A stretch of DNA of 64,000 nt from Phycisphaerae bacterium (GTDB taxonomy: Bacteria > Planctomycetota > Phycisphaerae > UBA1845 > PWPN01): NCBI GenBank assembly GCA_035384605.1, contig DAOOIV010000005.1, positions 1-64,000 on the forward strand, in the 5' to 3' direction. The notes beneath the pieces were generated by a model. The model was not told the origin of the DNA, ran no database searches, and saw only the letters and a program-made list of their open reading frames with translations. Both the position numbers and the translations under genes were made by a program. Below, in pieces: positions 41,479-50,871 of the stretch (the stretch's first letter is position 1; each line of letters starts with the position of its first letter).

Positions 41479-43920
41479 TCATCGCGGCGAGATCTCGATC
41501 GGGACGGCCGGCAACACACCGAGAAACGCTCGCGATTTTTTCTGCCCACCGGAGCTTGGTACCCGCGCAGGAGCTTCCGTGAAGACCTCAACAATCAGAT
41601 TATCCGCAAACCCGACCTGTGCAGCACTCGCATCGGCTTTGAACACCAGCCTGAGGCCCTGAGGTGCCCCGGTAACGTCCTGAAGCGTGACGCCACGCGG
41701 CGGCTCGCGAAGCTCGAACTTCAGCTCTCGTTGCATCCGGTAGGCGGGCGTCTTGATTTGCACCTCGGCCGTTCCACCCGAAGGAATCCGGACCGGCCCT
41801 TTGTTGACCACTTCGATGGGAGGTCCGCCGCGTCTGCCGCCGATCGTGGCAACCATCAGCTCCTGCGATGGGGTCAGATGCCGGTAACTGAACGCCTGCA
41901 TCATATCCTCGGCGGGCACGACCGGACGGGTCAGGACTCGGCCTGCGACCTCGGCGCGTCCCTCTAATTGCAGTGAAATGGGCTTATCCGGCGGTATTTG
42001 AGGCGCCGTGAGAGTCATGCGCACTTGGTCGCGGCCGGACGGAATTTGAGCGCCGCTGAGGGCAAAACCTGCAGGTGGGTCCTTCAGAACCACTTCGATC
42101 CGGCCGTCGAACCCGTCCTTGCGGACCGCGTGGACCGTCACCATGGCGTTGCCGCCTGCACGCACGTTAATGCTGGAGGGCGTCAGGCGCAGAGCGAAGT
42201 CAGGACGCGGAGCCCCCAAGCGCAGGCGATATGCGTACGGTTTTCCGCCGTGGTGCTGGGAATCAGACAGGTACACGTAGTACACATCATCCTCCGGCAG
42301 TCGGGTGCGCAGGTACGAATCCGCGTGATGCGTCAGGAGCCCCGATTCCTTATCCTCATGATCGTCGTTCCATTCCAGCACCCGTCCCAAGGCATCGGTC
42401 ATCCGCAGCATCGAATCCAGCGGGGAGCCTAGCCTGCGAGCACAGACTTCCGCAACGATCTCGGTTCCGGCCTTGCCCGTGAACTTAAACACATCGACGT
42501 CGCCCGGCCGGCTGATGGTGCCGTTGATAATGCGCGGCAGTTCGATTTGCCGAGCCTTCTCAGGTGTGTCGTTGGGTTCGGTCTCGAAGGATTCCGACAA
42601 CGTGTCAACCGCGTAACTGACTTCGTTTGAGCGATTGTCGTTGCGGCGCAGCGCGGTTTGCCGGATACCGTCGGTGCTCCCCGCGGTGGCCAGGAACAAC
42701 TGCTTGGCCGGAAGGTTCCAGCCGTCGATGGAGGCGGCCGTTCGCACGCCCATCTGGCCACCCAGAGGAAAGACCCGGGTGATGAAAGGACGTTCCGCTA
42801 CAGCGATGCGGTAGACGAAATCCTCCCGTCCGCGATAGATCGAATCGCGGATTTCCACCGTGTACACGCCGTCATCGGGAACTTCGTACATCAAGACAGG
42901 GTCAGGATTGAAACGATAATCGTCAGCGAAGGCCACTTCTTTGCCCCTCGCGTCGTACAAGGCCAAAGTTGCCTGGAACCAGCCGGGGACGGCGTCAGCC
43001 AGGTATGGGACCAAGTGCCGGGCCCAGGTCTCGATCACCAGTTTCTGGCCCCTCTGGGCCCGAAAGCGAAAACGATCAACGTCACCCGGCTTGATCTGGC
43101 CGTTGACGATGACAGGCAGGGCGGCGGGCGGCTCATCGGGCAGCAGACTGGGGGCATGCGGGTCGTTGGGCTCAAGCTCGGTGATCTCCGCGAGCTGGTC
43201 GACCTGGAAGCACATGGGGTTGGTCAGGCCGAGAGGTGTTCCGAGTCTGATCTCGCGGTCGCCGGGTTTGGCGTTGGGTTCGATGGCGACTCGAATCAGA
43301 ACTGACTCGGCGATCTGCGCATTGAGCTGCCTGTTGCGGAGATTCAGCAACTCACGTCTGATGTGCAACAGTTCCCGGAGACTCTTTTTCTCAAGCTCGT
43401 ACAACAGAGGATGTTCCGGCAACTCGGCGGGTTGTGTTTCCGGCGCCTTTGCCTGGTTGTCCGGCTTTGCCTGCGGGGAAGGCCGGTCTTTCTTGGGAGG
43501 GTTCTTCGGGGCCGGGGCGTCTTGCCTTCGTGCGGCCGTGGGCCCGACCACGTCGGGCCTGGCGATGCCGAATTCCCGGCCGAGCGCCGTGAAGTCATAC
43601 CCGCCGCCGGGTAGCTCGGCGATCCTCTTCTGAATCAGTTCCCTCATTGTCTTTTGGAGAGCTTCTCGTTGCTCCTGTCTGATGACATTGAGCGGTCGAA
43701 AGTGCTGAACGACCGTGCCGCGCACCCCGCTGCCCGAGACATAGACGTCGGTGACGCCCTTGAGGTTCTGACCGCCGACCGTGATCAAAACGATTTTGCC
43801 TTGTTGGCCGCCGGCGGGGTAGAGATAGCCGATATGCGGTTCTCTCTGGCTGGACTGGCCCCACGCGGTGGCGGCCCAGAGGGTTATCGCCGCCAGCGGC
43901 AATCGCCGGGATATGGTCAT
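41479..43920 (-). CDS. Secreted protein with pre-peptidase C-terminal (PPC) domains
   Basis: An 813-residue exported protein (signal peptide MTISRRLPLAAITLWAATAW, then GQ) and the third gene of the DUF1549/DUF1501 operon. It contains IPT/TIG-like beta domains near the start (GYLYPAGGQQGKIVLITVGG), a P/K/Q-rich linker at ~140-180, and two PPC-type domains that start with ELEPNDPHAP and ETEPNDTPEKARQIELP and contain GDVDRFRF and GDVDVFKF. Such proteins accompany DUF1501/DUF1553 genes throughout Planctomycetota. No enzyme motif. The ATG at 43920 has GGGAG upstream; an in-frame GTG overlaps the preceding stop. Confidence 0.85.
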   Translation of the reverse strand: MTISRRLPLAAITLWAATAWGQSSQREPHIGYLYPAGGQQGKIVLITVGGQNLKGVTDVYVSGSGVRGTVVQHFRPLNVIRQEQREALQKTMRELIQKRIAELPGGGYDFTALGREFGIARPDVVGPTAARRQDAPAPKNPPKKDRPSPQAKPDNQAKAPETQPAELPEHPLLYELEKKSLRELLHIRRELLNLRNRQLNAQIAESVLIRVAIEPNAKPGDREIRLGTPLGLTNPMCFQVDQLAEITELEPNDPHAPSLLPDEPPAALPVIVNGQIKPGDVDRFRFRAQRGQKLVIETWARHLVPYLADAVPGWFQATLALYDARGKEVAFADDYRFNPDPVLMYEVPDDGVYTVEIRDSIYRGREDFVYRIAVAERPFITRVFPLGGQMGVRTAASIDGWNLPAKQLFLATAGSTDGIRQTALRRNDNRSNEVSYAVDTLSESFETEPNDTPEKARQIELPRIINGTISRPGDVDVFKFTGKAGTEIVAEVCARRLGSPLDSMLRMTDALGRVLEWNDDHEDKESGLLTHHADSYLRTRLPEDDVYYVYLSDSQHHGGKPYAYRLRLGAPRPDFALRLTPSSINVRAGGNAMVTVHAVRKDGFDGRIEVVLKDPPAGFALSGAQIPSGRDQVRMTLTAPQIPPDKPISLQLEGRAEVAGRVLTRPVVPAEDMMQAFSYRHLTPSQELMVATIGGRRGGPPIEVVNKGPVRIPSGGTAEVQIKTPAYRMQRELKFELREPPRGVTLQDVTGAPQGLRLVFKADASAAQVGFADNLIVEVFTEAPARVPSSGGQKKSRAFLGVLPAVPIEISPR

Positions 43921-43937
43921 GGCCGTGCTCCCTGTGA

Positions 43938-45290
43938 TCACATGATCTCCTTGAGAGGACCGCCTCCCTGTGCGTCACCCTCAGCGGCCGGCAACACCGG
44001 CACGGCTAAGCCGCGCGCGTTCGGCAGCGGGCCGTCGGGATCGATGCCCAGCAACTCGTACATGCTGCGGATCAGATCCTGCGGATAAACCGGTCGGGCG
44101 GCCACCTCTTGGCCCTTGGCGTCCGAGGCTCCGACGACACGGCCGCCCTTGAATCCGCCGCCGGCGACCACGGCGGAGAAGCAGTTGCCGTAATGCCCGC
44201 GGCCGCCGTTCCACGGCGCTTCCCACTGGACCTTGGGTGTCCTGCCGAACTCCCCGCTCCACCAGACGATCGTGCCGTCCAGCAGGCCTCGATCGGACAA
44301 GTCTTGAAGCAGCGAGGCCATACCCTGGTCCATTTCCGGCAGCTTGCGGCGCATCGTCTCGAAGTGTTGTTTGTGGGTGTCCCAGCCCTTGTAGTTGATG
44401 GTCACGTAGGGGACTCCGCTTTCGACCAGTCGGCGGGCCATCAGGCAGGATTGGCCGAAGGTCGTACGGCCGTAACGTTCGCGGATCTCGTCCTTCTCGC
44501 TGGACAGATCGAAAAGCTTGCGGGCTTCTCCGAACATCAGGTCGTACGCCTTTTCCTCGCAACGGTCGAGCTGGGCGAACTGAGCGTTTGCCGGCATGGC
44601 CCGGCCGAGTGAATCGAGCTTGTGCAACAACTGGCGCCGGCTATGCTGCCTCTCGTCCGAAATGCCTTCCGCCACGATGCCCTCGACCACAAATCGCGAT
44701 TGGTTGGGATCACCGCCCGTGGCAAACGGTTTGTAACGCTGTCCCAGAAAACCTGCCTCCGAGAAGCGACCCTGCGGTTCGGTCAGGACGATATATGGTG
44801 GAACCAGCCCCTTGTAGCCGCCGTCATATCCCTTGAACACCGACACGACCGCACCCACGCAGGGATAGACGAGCCGGTCGGGTTTGCGTCCCGTTTGCAC
44901 GATGTAGGACGCCGTTTCGTGAGCGTTCACGCCGTGGGTCATGCTGCGAATGATCGAGTACTTGTCGGCTTGCTGGGCCAGCTTGGGAAGCAATTCGCCG
45001 ATTCGGATCCCGTCAACATTGGTCGCAATCGGTTTGTTCAGTGGGCCGCAATAGTCCGGGCCCGCGTCCGGCTTGGGATCGAACGTGTCCAGGTGAGACG
45101 GTCCACCCCACATCCATATCTGAATGACCGCCCTGGCTTTGGCCGGCCTCGTCGTCGAGTGGGCAGATTGGGCTGCGGGCTGTGCCCAGGCTTTTTCATG
45201 ATCCAGGAAAGCCAGCCCGGCCGCACCCAACAGCCCCTGCTTCAGGGTGGCGCGCCGCGTCATCATCTTTTCCGGGTATTGTCCGCTCAC
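43938..45290 (-). CDS. DUF1501 family protein
   Basis: A 450-residue member of the DUF1501 family (sulfatase/alkaline-phosphatase-like fold), with a Tat-type signal (MMTRRATLKQGLLGAAGLAF). Motifs: VIQIWMWGGPSHLDTFDPKP, IIRSMTHGVNAHETASY, GVPYVTINYKGWDTHKQHFE and IVWWSGEFGRTPK. The GTG at 45290 has GAGGA 7 nt upstream. It is the second gene of the operon; the family's biochemical role is not established, though it always pairs with DUF1549/DUF1553 proteins in this phylum. Its stop overlaps an alternative GTG start of the next gene. Confidence 0.93.
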   Translation of the reverse strand: MSGQYPEKMMTRRATLKQGLLGAAGLAFLDHEKAWAQPAAQSAHSTTRPAKARAVIQIWMWGGPSHLDTFDPKPDAGPDYCGPLNKPIATNVDGIRIGELLPKLAQQADKYSIIRSMTHGVNAHETASYIVQTGRKPDRLVYPCVGAVVSVFKGYDGGYKGLVPPYIVLTEPQGRFSEAGFLGQRYKPFATGGDPNQSRFVVEGIVAEGISDERQHSRRQLLHKLDSLGRAMPANAQFAQLDRCEEKAYDLMFGEARKLFDLSSEKDEIRERYGRTTFGQSCLMARRLVESGVPYVTINYKGWDTHKQHFETMRRKLPEMDQGMASLLQDLSDRGLLDGTIVWWSGEFGRTPKVQWEAPWNGGRGHYGNCFSAVVAGGGFKGGRVVGASDAKGQEVAARPVYPQDLIRSMYELLGIDPDGPLPNARGLAVPVLPAAEGDAQGGGPLKEIM

Positions 45291-45342
45291 GTGGGATTCC
45301 TCAGTCGATTTCGGGCAACCTCACGATCATCATCCGGCCCGG

Positions 45343-46908
45343 CTAGTGCCGGTATAGAAACTCTTTGGTGTTGATCAGGGCCCAAGCCAGATCATTCACC
45401 GCCTGGTCGGGCTTCACTCCTCGGGTCTGGAAATACTCCTCCGCGGCGGCCAGCTCGGCCGGCGTCGGGTAGCGCGACAAAATGTTCAAGTAAAGGACGC
45501 GGATCAGAGCAGGGCGGTTTCCGCGGCTGTTGTTGATTAATCGCCGCAAGCGCGGACTGTTCTGTATCTTCTTCTGAATATGGCTGGAATTGAGCAGATG
45601 AAGCCGCTGGGCTTCCGTTGGCAGATTGTTGCGCTCCGACTCCAGGCCGGTATCGCGCGGCGGTCTCCCGAACATTTCGAGGAACTGACTGGTAATGCTG
45701 CCGTCCGCCAGCGTGATGGTGCGCTCATACCCCGGAATGACCGTGAACGGTTCCGGAATGGGACTCATGTAACTCTCCGTGGATTCGAAGAGCCGGCACA
45801 AGGCGTCGATCAGCACTTCCGCATCCAGCCGGCGAACCGGGTAGCACGCAAACAGGGCCTCGGCCTCCGGACGGTCGCTGCGCGGGATCGATGACTGCTG
45901 GTAGGTGCGGGAATTGAGGATCAGCCGGTAGACGTGCTTCAGATCGTACCGGGCTTGCACCAGTTCCTTCTCCAAACGGGCGAGCAATTCGGGATTCACC
46001 GGCGGGTTGTCCGGACGGATGTCGTCAGGTTCGTGAATGATCCCGCGGCCCAGCAGCCACGACCAGACGCGATTGACGATGTTGCGGGCAAACCACGGGT
46101 TGTTGGGTTTGATCAGCCAGTCGGCAAACGTCATCCGCGGATCCTGATCCGCCGGGATCCGCATTCGCGTGTCGTCCGGGAGAACCGCCTCAAGAGGCCC
46201 GGTTGGTGCGGGATCCAGGCAGACGATCTCTTCTTTCCACTCTCCGGTTTTCTTATATGCAATCCGCGAGAAGAAGACGGCCATGTCGGCGCGGCGTGCC
46301 TCCGGCCAATCGTCCAGTCGCGTCCCCATGAAGGTGAGAGCCACCGCCGCGGCAATGGCCGAGGGCTCACGACCCTGGACCGCTCGATAGAAGTTGACCG
46401 GGGGGACGCGGAAATTGCTCCCGCTCGATGTCAGCAGCTCCCGAGCATACTCGTCATAGGGTTTGTTCTCGCGAATGGAGTCGCGGATCCACCGATGATA
46501 GGCCTGGACGGCGTTGGGCCAGAGGTTGATCGGAAACTCCGCCTTGACCCGCAGCAGATCGCACCACTTCAATGACCAGTAGTCCGCGAACTCGTCGCGG
46601 CTCAGCAGCGTGTCGATGAGTGCGGCTCGTTTGTCCGGACGGCGGTCCTGCAGAAACTCGTTGACCTCAACGGGGTCGGGCAACGTCCCAATGACATCCA
46701 GGTAAACCCGCCGGACAAAGACCTCGTCCGAACACGGATTCGCGGGTTTGATGCCGCGCTTCTTCAGGGCGCGCCACACCAGGTCGTCGATGGCGTTCGC
46801 CGATACGACCGGCCGCTCCACTTCAAACGGCGGGATGATCCGCGGCTCCTCGCCAGACGCGAGGCCGGACATCACGCAGACAGCGGCAGCGAGGAGGGGC
46901 TTGTTCAT
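45343..46908 (-). CDS. DUF1549/DUF1553 secreted protein
   Basis: A 521-residue exported protein. The start at ATG 46908 gives a signal peptide (MNKPLLAAAVCVMSGLASG). Residues ~40-230 are DUF1549 (CSDEVFVRRVYLDVIGTLPD, FADYWSLKWCDLLRV), and ~290-500 DUF1553 (PWFARNIVNRVWSWLLGRGI, LNSRTYQQSS, LPTEAQRLHLLNS). Many relatives carry an N-terminal cytochrome c (PSCyt) domain; it is absent here. It is the first gene of the operon with DUF1501 and PPC proteins, a planctomycete hallmark thought to belong to extracellular polymer processing. Confidence 0.93.
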   Translation of the reverse strand: MNKPLLAAAVCVMSGLASGEEPRIIPPFEVERPVVSANAIDDLVWRALKKRGIKPANPCSDEVFVRRVYLDVIGTLPDPVEVNEFLQDRRPDKRAALIDTLLSRDEFADYWSLKWCDLLRVKAEFPINLWPNAVQAYHRWIRDSIRENKPYDEYARELLTSSGSNFRVPPVNFYRAVQGREPSAIAAAVALTFMGTRLDDWPEARRADMAVFFSRIAYKKTGEWKEEIVCLDPAPTGPLEAVLPDDTRMRIPADQDPRMTFADWLIKPNNPWFARNIVNRVWSWLLGRGIIHEPDDIRPDNPPVNPELLARLEKELVQARYDLKHVYRLILNSRTYQQSSIPRSDRPEAEALFACYPVRRLDAEVLIDALCRLFESTESYMSPIPEPFTVIPGYERTITLADGSITSQFLEMFGRPPRDTGLESERNNLPTEAQRLHLLNSSHIQKKIQNSPRLRRLINNSRGNRPALIRVLYLNILSRYPTPAELAAAEEYFQTRGVKPDQAVNDLAWALINTKEFLYRH

Positions 46909-47321
46909 AGCACAGCATTCCGGTTGGTTGCCCACCGCACTTCAAGTATGGACGCGACCTTTGACCGCCGTCGTCGTTCCGATAAGTGCCGGCGCGCAAG
47001 TCTCTTATCTACAATGCGTAACGTTGCGGCAACGAAAGTATTTCCACACAAAAGCTCGCGACCGCACGACATCTTTGATCGAGCCGCAGGACCGCTGTGT
47101 TGCTCGCCGACCGGGCCTGCCGTGGCGGGCAGCGCTCCTTCGCCCCCCCAGGGCCCTTTGGCCGCGAAGGCCGCAAGCCATCGGGGCATAGGCGCAGAAC
47201 GTGGCGGACAAAGAGAGCACGAGCCCTGCCTCACGGCGAATCATCGGGTTGCCTTGACCGCCCGCCCCTCGGGTCCGTATGCTCTTCGGTTGTGGATACC
47301 TGCCGGGGAGGATGCCTCAGA
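46909..47321. other. Intergenic gap between divergent genes
   Basis: About 410 bp. A 13-bp palindrome cgttgcggcaacg lies at 47022-47034. No gene is supported; promoters of the DUF1549 operon and the lipoprotein gene must lie here but none is clear. Confidence 0.5.
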
Positions 47322-47747
47322 ATGATTCGGCATGCGTTGATGCTCCTATGTCTGGGTCTGCTACTGCCATGCGGTTGCGGGCGCAATTCGGATCCGCCGC
47401 CTCGATACATTGGGAGTGACGGCCCGGCATTGGCGCCCGTACCTGTCAGTGTGCAAGCTCTTGACAGTTCCATTAAGGCCTCCGCCCAACCGTTGCCGGA
47501 TCTTGGGGGCAAGGAGGCGCCGGGGGCTGCTGATACCCCCGCTGCGGACAACGAAAACCCGACCGAGGCACCGACGGACCGAGCCGCAACCGCTCAGGAT
47601 AATCCTGAACCGACGGCAGCCCAACCCAAGCCTGAACCGGACGCGACAGCCCCACAGCCTGCGGATAACGTTACGGCCAGCCCTCCGCGGCAGCGTGACC
47701 AGGTGGACGAGGTGTACTCCGGACCAGGCATGCTCCGAGCCCGGTAA
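47322..47747 (+). CDS. Proline-rich lipoprotein
   Basis: A 141-residue protein starting at ATG 47322. The N-terminus is a lipoprotein signal (MIRHALMLLCLGLLLPCGCG), with C18 or C20 as the probable lipidated residue. The remainder is disordered and rich in P, A, E, D, Q and T (PTEAPTDRAATAQDNPEPTA), with no domain, ending DEVYSGPGMLRAR. Likely an outer-membrane or periplasmic spacer protein. No family recognised. A terminator lies 87 bp after the stop. Confidence 0.7.
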   Translation: MIRHALMLLCLGLLLPCGCGRNSDPPPRYIGSDGPALAPVPVSVQALDSSIKASAQPLPDLGGKEAPGAADTPAADNENPTEAPTDRAATAQDNPEPTAAQPKPEPDATAPQPADNVTASPPRQRDQVDEVYSGPGMLRAR

Positions 47748-47833
47748 AAACTCTGCCTCCGGTGCGGCGATGATTCGGCGCCACAGCCGGTCACAGCAAC
47801 GCTGTTGGCCAATGGACAAAGCGGAAATCCGTG

Positions 47834-47868
47834 CCCCGGGAGCAACGTGTCTTCCGGGGTTTTTGTTT
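47834..47868 (+). terminator. Rho-independent terminator after the lipoprotein gene
   Basis: A stem of CCCCGG (47834-47839) and CCGGGG (47854-47859) is followed by TTTTTGTTT. It ends just before the MATE gene start. Confidence 0.75.
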
Positions 47869-47877
47869 CGAGCTTGA

Positions 47878-49383
47878 GTGATGCCCTCTGACGAAGCGGT
47901 TCCCTTAGTCGTGTGTGGCCGCACCGGCGGCGATGATCCGGCGCTGCTGGGCCGCAGTTGGCGGTTTGACACGGCCGTGCTGCTCAAGCTGGCCGTGCCG
48001 AACGTCGCCAGCACGGTAGCTCAGACGCTGATGAGCTTCACCGACTTCGTGATCGTCAAGCAGATGTCGGCCGCTTCCGAGGCTCAAGCGGCCATCTCCT
48101 CCGCGAGCCTGACGTTCATCACCCTGCTGGCGATGCCGATGGGGACGATGACCTGCGTCACGACGATGGTCAGCCAGTCGCTGGGGGCGGGGCGTGAACG
48201 CGACTGCGCCGCCTACGCCTGGCAGGGTATCTGGATGGCACTGCTGTACGGCATGGGCGCCCTGATGCTCTGGCCGTTCGTGCCTGCGTTCTATCAGATG
48301 TTCGGTCACGAGCCGACCGTTACATCCATGGAGGTGCAATACCTCCACATTCGCTTGCTGAGCCTCGGAATCGCCGCCGCAACGATCTCTCTCGACAACT
48401 TCTTTAACGGAATCCACCGTCCGGGGATCAACACCGTTTCGGCCTTCCTCAGTGTCTCGGTGAACGTCGTTCTGACCTATGCCTGGGTTCTGGGCAAGCT
48501 GGGTTTTCCTGCCATGGGCGTTTCCGGGGCGGCCTGGGGCACGGTCGTGGCCACGGTTGTCCGCGCGGTTTTCCAGTTCTCGGTGATGTACTTCAGCTCA
48601 GCGGCATCAAGATTCCAGCCGCGGAAGGCATGGCGGTGGGACCGCGAGAAGATGCGCCGGCTATGCTGGGTGGGCTGGCCGGCCGGTGCGGCGTTTCTCA
48701 CCGACATCGCGGCCTGGACCGTCTTCCAGTTGGCGATCATCGGCCGGTTCGGGACGGCGGATCTGGCGGCCACCGGCGGCGTTTTTCGTTACCTTGAGGT
48801 CTCGTTCATGCCGGCCGTCGGCATCGGCATGGCCGTGAGCACAGCGGTGGGCAAGGCCATTGGGCAGGGACACCCGACGCTGGCTCGAAGAATCACGTGG
48901 ATCGGCACGGCGTTCAATGCGGCCTACATGAGCCTGATGGCCTTGTTGTTCGTCGTTTACGGCGAGTGGTTGATGCGTTTCATCAGTCCTGATCCAGCCG
49001 TGGTTCGGTTGGGCACGACACTATTCATCTATGCGGCCGTATTCCAGTTTTTCGATGCCATTGCCATCACACACAGTTGCGCTCTCCGCGGAGCGGGTGA
49101 TACCATGTGGTCGTCCATCGTCGGTGCGGTCGAGGTGTGGATCATTCTGATCGGCGGCGGTGTGCTGGTGGCCCGGCTTCGGCCGGACCTGGGGTCGGTC
49201 GGTCCGTGGGCTTTCGCGGCGACATTTGTTATCGCCATCGGCATCACCTTGTTCGCTCGGTGGCGATGGGGTCCGTGGGAGAGCTTCGACGTGATCGGGC
49301 GAAACGAGCCGAGAGGGGGCTTCCCTGTCATAACAGCCCCGATCGAATTGCCCCTGTCTGATCCGACAAACCCGCCGGAGTAA
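47878..49383 (+). CDS. MATE-family efflux transporter
   Basis: A 501-residue membrane protein with about twelve hydrophobic segments in two halves. MATE landmarks are LAVPNVASTVAQTLMSFTDF, TTMVSQSLGAGRERDCAAYA (the first-half MATE motif) and FRYLEVSFMPAVGIGMAVST with VGKAIGQGHPTLARR (the second-half motif). It should export cationic drugs or metabolites using a Na+ or H+ gradient. The start is GTG 47878 or ATG 47881, only ten to thirteen bases after the upstream terminator's T-run. Confidence 0.92.
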   Translation: MMPSDEAVPLVVCGRTGGDDPALLGRSWRFDTAVLLKLAVPNVASTVAQTLMSFTDFVIVKQMSAASEAQAAISSASLTFITLLAMPMGTMTCVTTMVSQSLGAGRERDCAAYAWQGIWMALLYGMGALMLWPFVPAFYQMFGHEPTVTSMEVQYLHIRLLSLGIAAATISLDNFFNGIHRPGINTVSAFLSVSVNVVLTYAWVLGKLGFPAMGVSGAAWGTVVATVVRAVFQFSVMYFSSAASRFQPRKAWRWDREKMRRLCWVGWPAGAAFLTDIAAWTVFQLAIIGRFGTADLAATGGVFRYLEVSFMPAVGIGMAVSTAVGKAIGQGHPTLARRITWIGTAFNAAYMSLMALLFVVYGEWLMRFISPDPAVVRLGTTLFIYAAVFQFFDAIAITHSCALRGAGDTMWSSIVGAVEVWIILIGGGVLVARLRPDLGSVGPWAFAATFVIAIGITLFARWRWGPWESFDVIGRNEPRGGFPVITAPIELPLSDPTNPPE

Positions 49384-49401
49384 GCGACCATCGTCTCTCC
49401 A

Positions 49402-49430
49402 TTGGCAGTCGCGAGTGTTCCGTCTACCAT
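49402..49430 (+). promoter_or_regulatory. Sigma-70 promoter of the AAA ATPase gene
   Basis: TTGGCA (49402-49407), a 17-bp spacer and TACCAT (49425-49430). The whole ~39-bp block is ~80% identical to the promoter block upstream of ileS (50733-50761). A start site ~7 bp downstream gives a short leader before the ATG at 49450. Confidence 0.65.
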
Positions 49431-49449
49431 GTTGGCAGGAGGACGCCCC

Positions 49450-50643
49450 ATGCTCAAGGAGTATTCGCCATTTACGCCCGGCGTTCCGGTTCCGCTGGAA
49501 TTCTTCATCGGCCGCTCCCAGGAAATCCAGACGATGATCGGGAGCATCCGGAAATCAATCGCCCAGAAGACCATCGAGAGACTGTTTGTGACCGGCGAAC
49601 GGGGCATCGGCAAGAGCTCAATCTGCACCTTCGTGCAGTCGCTGGCGGAGCGTGATCTGCGAATCCTACCCATTCACGTCTTCCTCGGAGGGGTGAGTAC
49701 TCTTGAAGAAATGGCTCGCCGCATTTTCGAGCGTCTTCTGCGCGAGAGCGCGAACCAGCCCTGGTTCGGCAAGATCAAGGACTTTCTCGGAGATCACATT
49801 AAGCAGATGGATATCTTCGGAATGTCTGTTGAGTTCTCCGCTTCCGGACAAATACTCAACCGGGCGGTCAGCGACTTCATTCCGACCATGAAGAACCTCC
49901 TGAACAAATTCGGCGAGGAGCGGGAAGGTATCCTGCTTATTCTTGATGACATTAACGGCCTGGCCTCCGCCCCTCCATTTGCCAACTGGCTCAAGAGCTT
50001 GGTCGATGAGTTCGCGACCACGGCGAGCGCCTTTCCGCTGACGCTTGTGCTCGTGGGCCTCCCGGAACGACGACGGCAGCTTGTGAATGTTCAACCCTCG
50101 CTCGACCGCGTTTTCGAGATCGTTGAGATCCGTCGCTTCGACCAGCCGGAAACGATCGATTTCTTCAGGCGAGCATTCTCCAAGGTTAACGCTGAGGTCG
50201 ACGAGGACGTTCTCGACCTCCTCGCCAGGTACTCCGGCGGTTACCCTGTTTTCATGCATGAGTTGGGCGATGCTGTCTTCAAGACCGATGCGGACAATCA
50301 CATTGACCTGAATGACGCCCTCGAAGGAATCATCCGTGGCGCCGAGGTCATCGGGGCAAAGTACGTCGAACCTAAGGTAACCGCCGCGATCCGTAGCGAA
50401 AAGTATCAGGGGATCCTGCGCAAGATTGCCAAGGAACCGTTTGAGCATCGATTCACCCGCAAGGACGCGGTTGCCCGATTGACACCCACGGAGGCCAAGG
50501 TGTTCGATAACTTCCTGCGTAGAATGGAGGAACTCGGGGCGATTCGGAAAGACCGGGATCGCGGTCCCGGAAGCTACGAGTTTGCCAGCGAGATCTACTA
50601 TCTCTTCTTCTGGATGCAGGCGTCGACACCGAAGGAGAGGTAG
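49450..50643 (+). CDS. AAA ATPase with C-terminal winged-helix-like region
   Basis: A 397-residue ATPase. Walker A is TGERGIGKSS (residues 48-57), Walker B ILLILDDING (161-170), and a sensor-like VLVGLPERRRQ follows. The layout resembles ORC1/CDC6-type or archaeal AAA ATPases, with an FIGRSQEIQTMIGSI box before Walker A. The C-terminal ~100 residues (GILRKIAKEPFEHRFTRKDA, NFLRRMEELGAIRKDRDRGP) look like a winged-helix module that would bind DNA or protein. The start at 49450 is preferred to the ORF start at 49402 because the latter lies in the promoter. No partner gene is evident. Function unknown. Confidence 0.8.
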   Translation: MLKEYSPFTPGVPVPLEFFIGRSQEIQTMIGSIRKSIAQKTIERLFVTGERGIGKSSICTFVQSLAERDLRILPIHVFLGGVSTLEEMARRIFERLLRESANQPWFGKIKDFLGDHIKQMDIFGMSVEFSASGQILNRAVSDFIPTMKNLLNKFGEEREGILLILDDINGLASAPPFANWLKSLVDEFATTASAFPLTLVLVGLPERRRQLVNVQPSLDRVFEIVEIRRFDQPETIDFFRRAFSKVNAEVDEDVLDLLARYSGGYPVFMHELGDAVFKTDADNHIDLNDALEGIIRGAEVIGAKYVEPKVTAAIRSEKYQGILRKIAKEPFEHRFTRKDAVARLTPTEAKVFDNFLRRMEELGAIRKDRDRGPGSYEFASEIYYLFFWMQASTPKER

Positions 50644-50732
50644 ACAACCGCAACTCCTCGATGCCTCTTAGGCTTGGCGGGATGGCGTTCGGGCAGCAGG
50701 TATTCTGTGTCTGCCAGTTGGCCGTCGCTCCG

Positions 50733-50761
50733 TTGGCAGTCGGGAGCATTCTGTCTAACAT
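50733..50761 (+). promoter_or_regulatory. Sigma-70 promoter of ileS
   Basis: TTGGCA (50733-50738), 17-bp spacer, TAACAT (50756-50761, five of six to TATAAT). The start site would be ~50768, giving a ~104-nt leader. The block resembles the promoter of the preceding AAA ATPase gene. Confidence 0.65.
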
Positions 50762-50871
50762 ACACCCTTTCCGAACTCGAGCACCCCGGCCGGGTGCAGA
50801 CTTGGCGTTGCCGGCCTTGGGCATGACAGCCGCGGGGGAGCGATTTGCAACTGCTGAAGGCATAAGCACTT

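Noticed and set aside
50768..50871. T-box leader upstream of ileS
   Set aside because: The ~104-nt leader is too short for a typical T-box and lacks the conserved AGGGTGGNACCGCG element.
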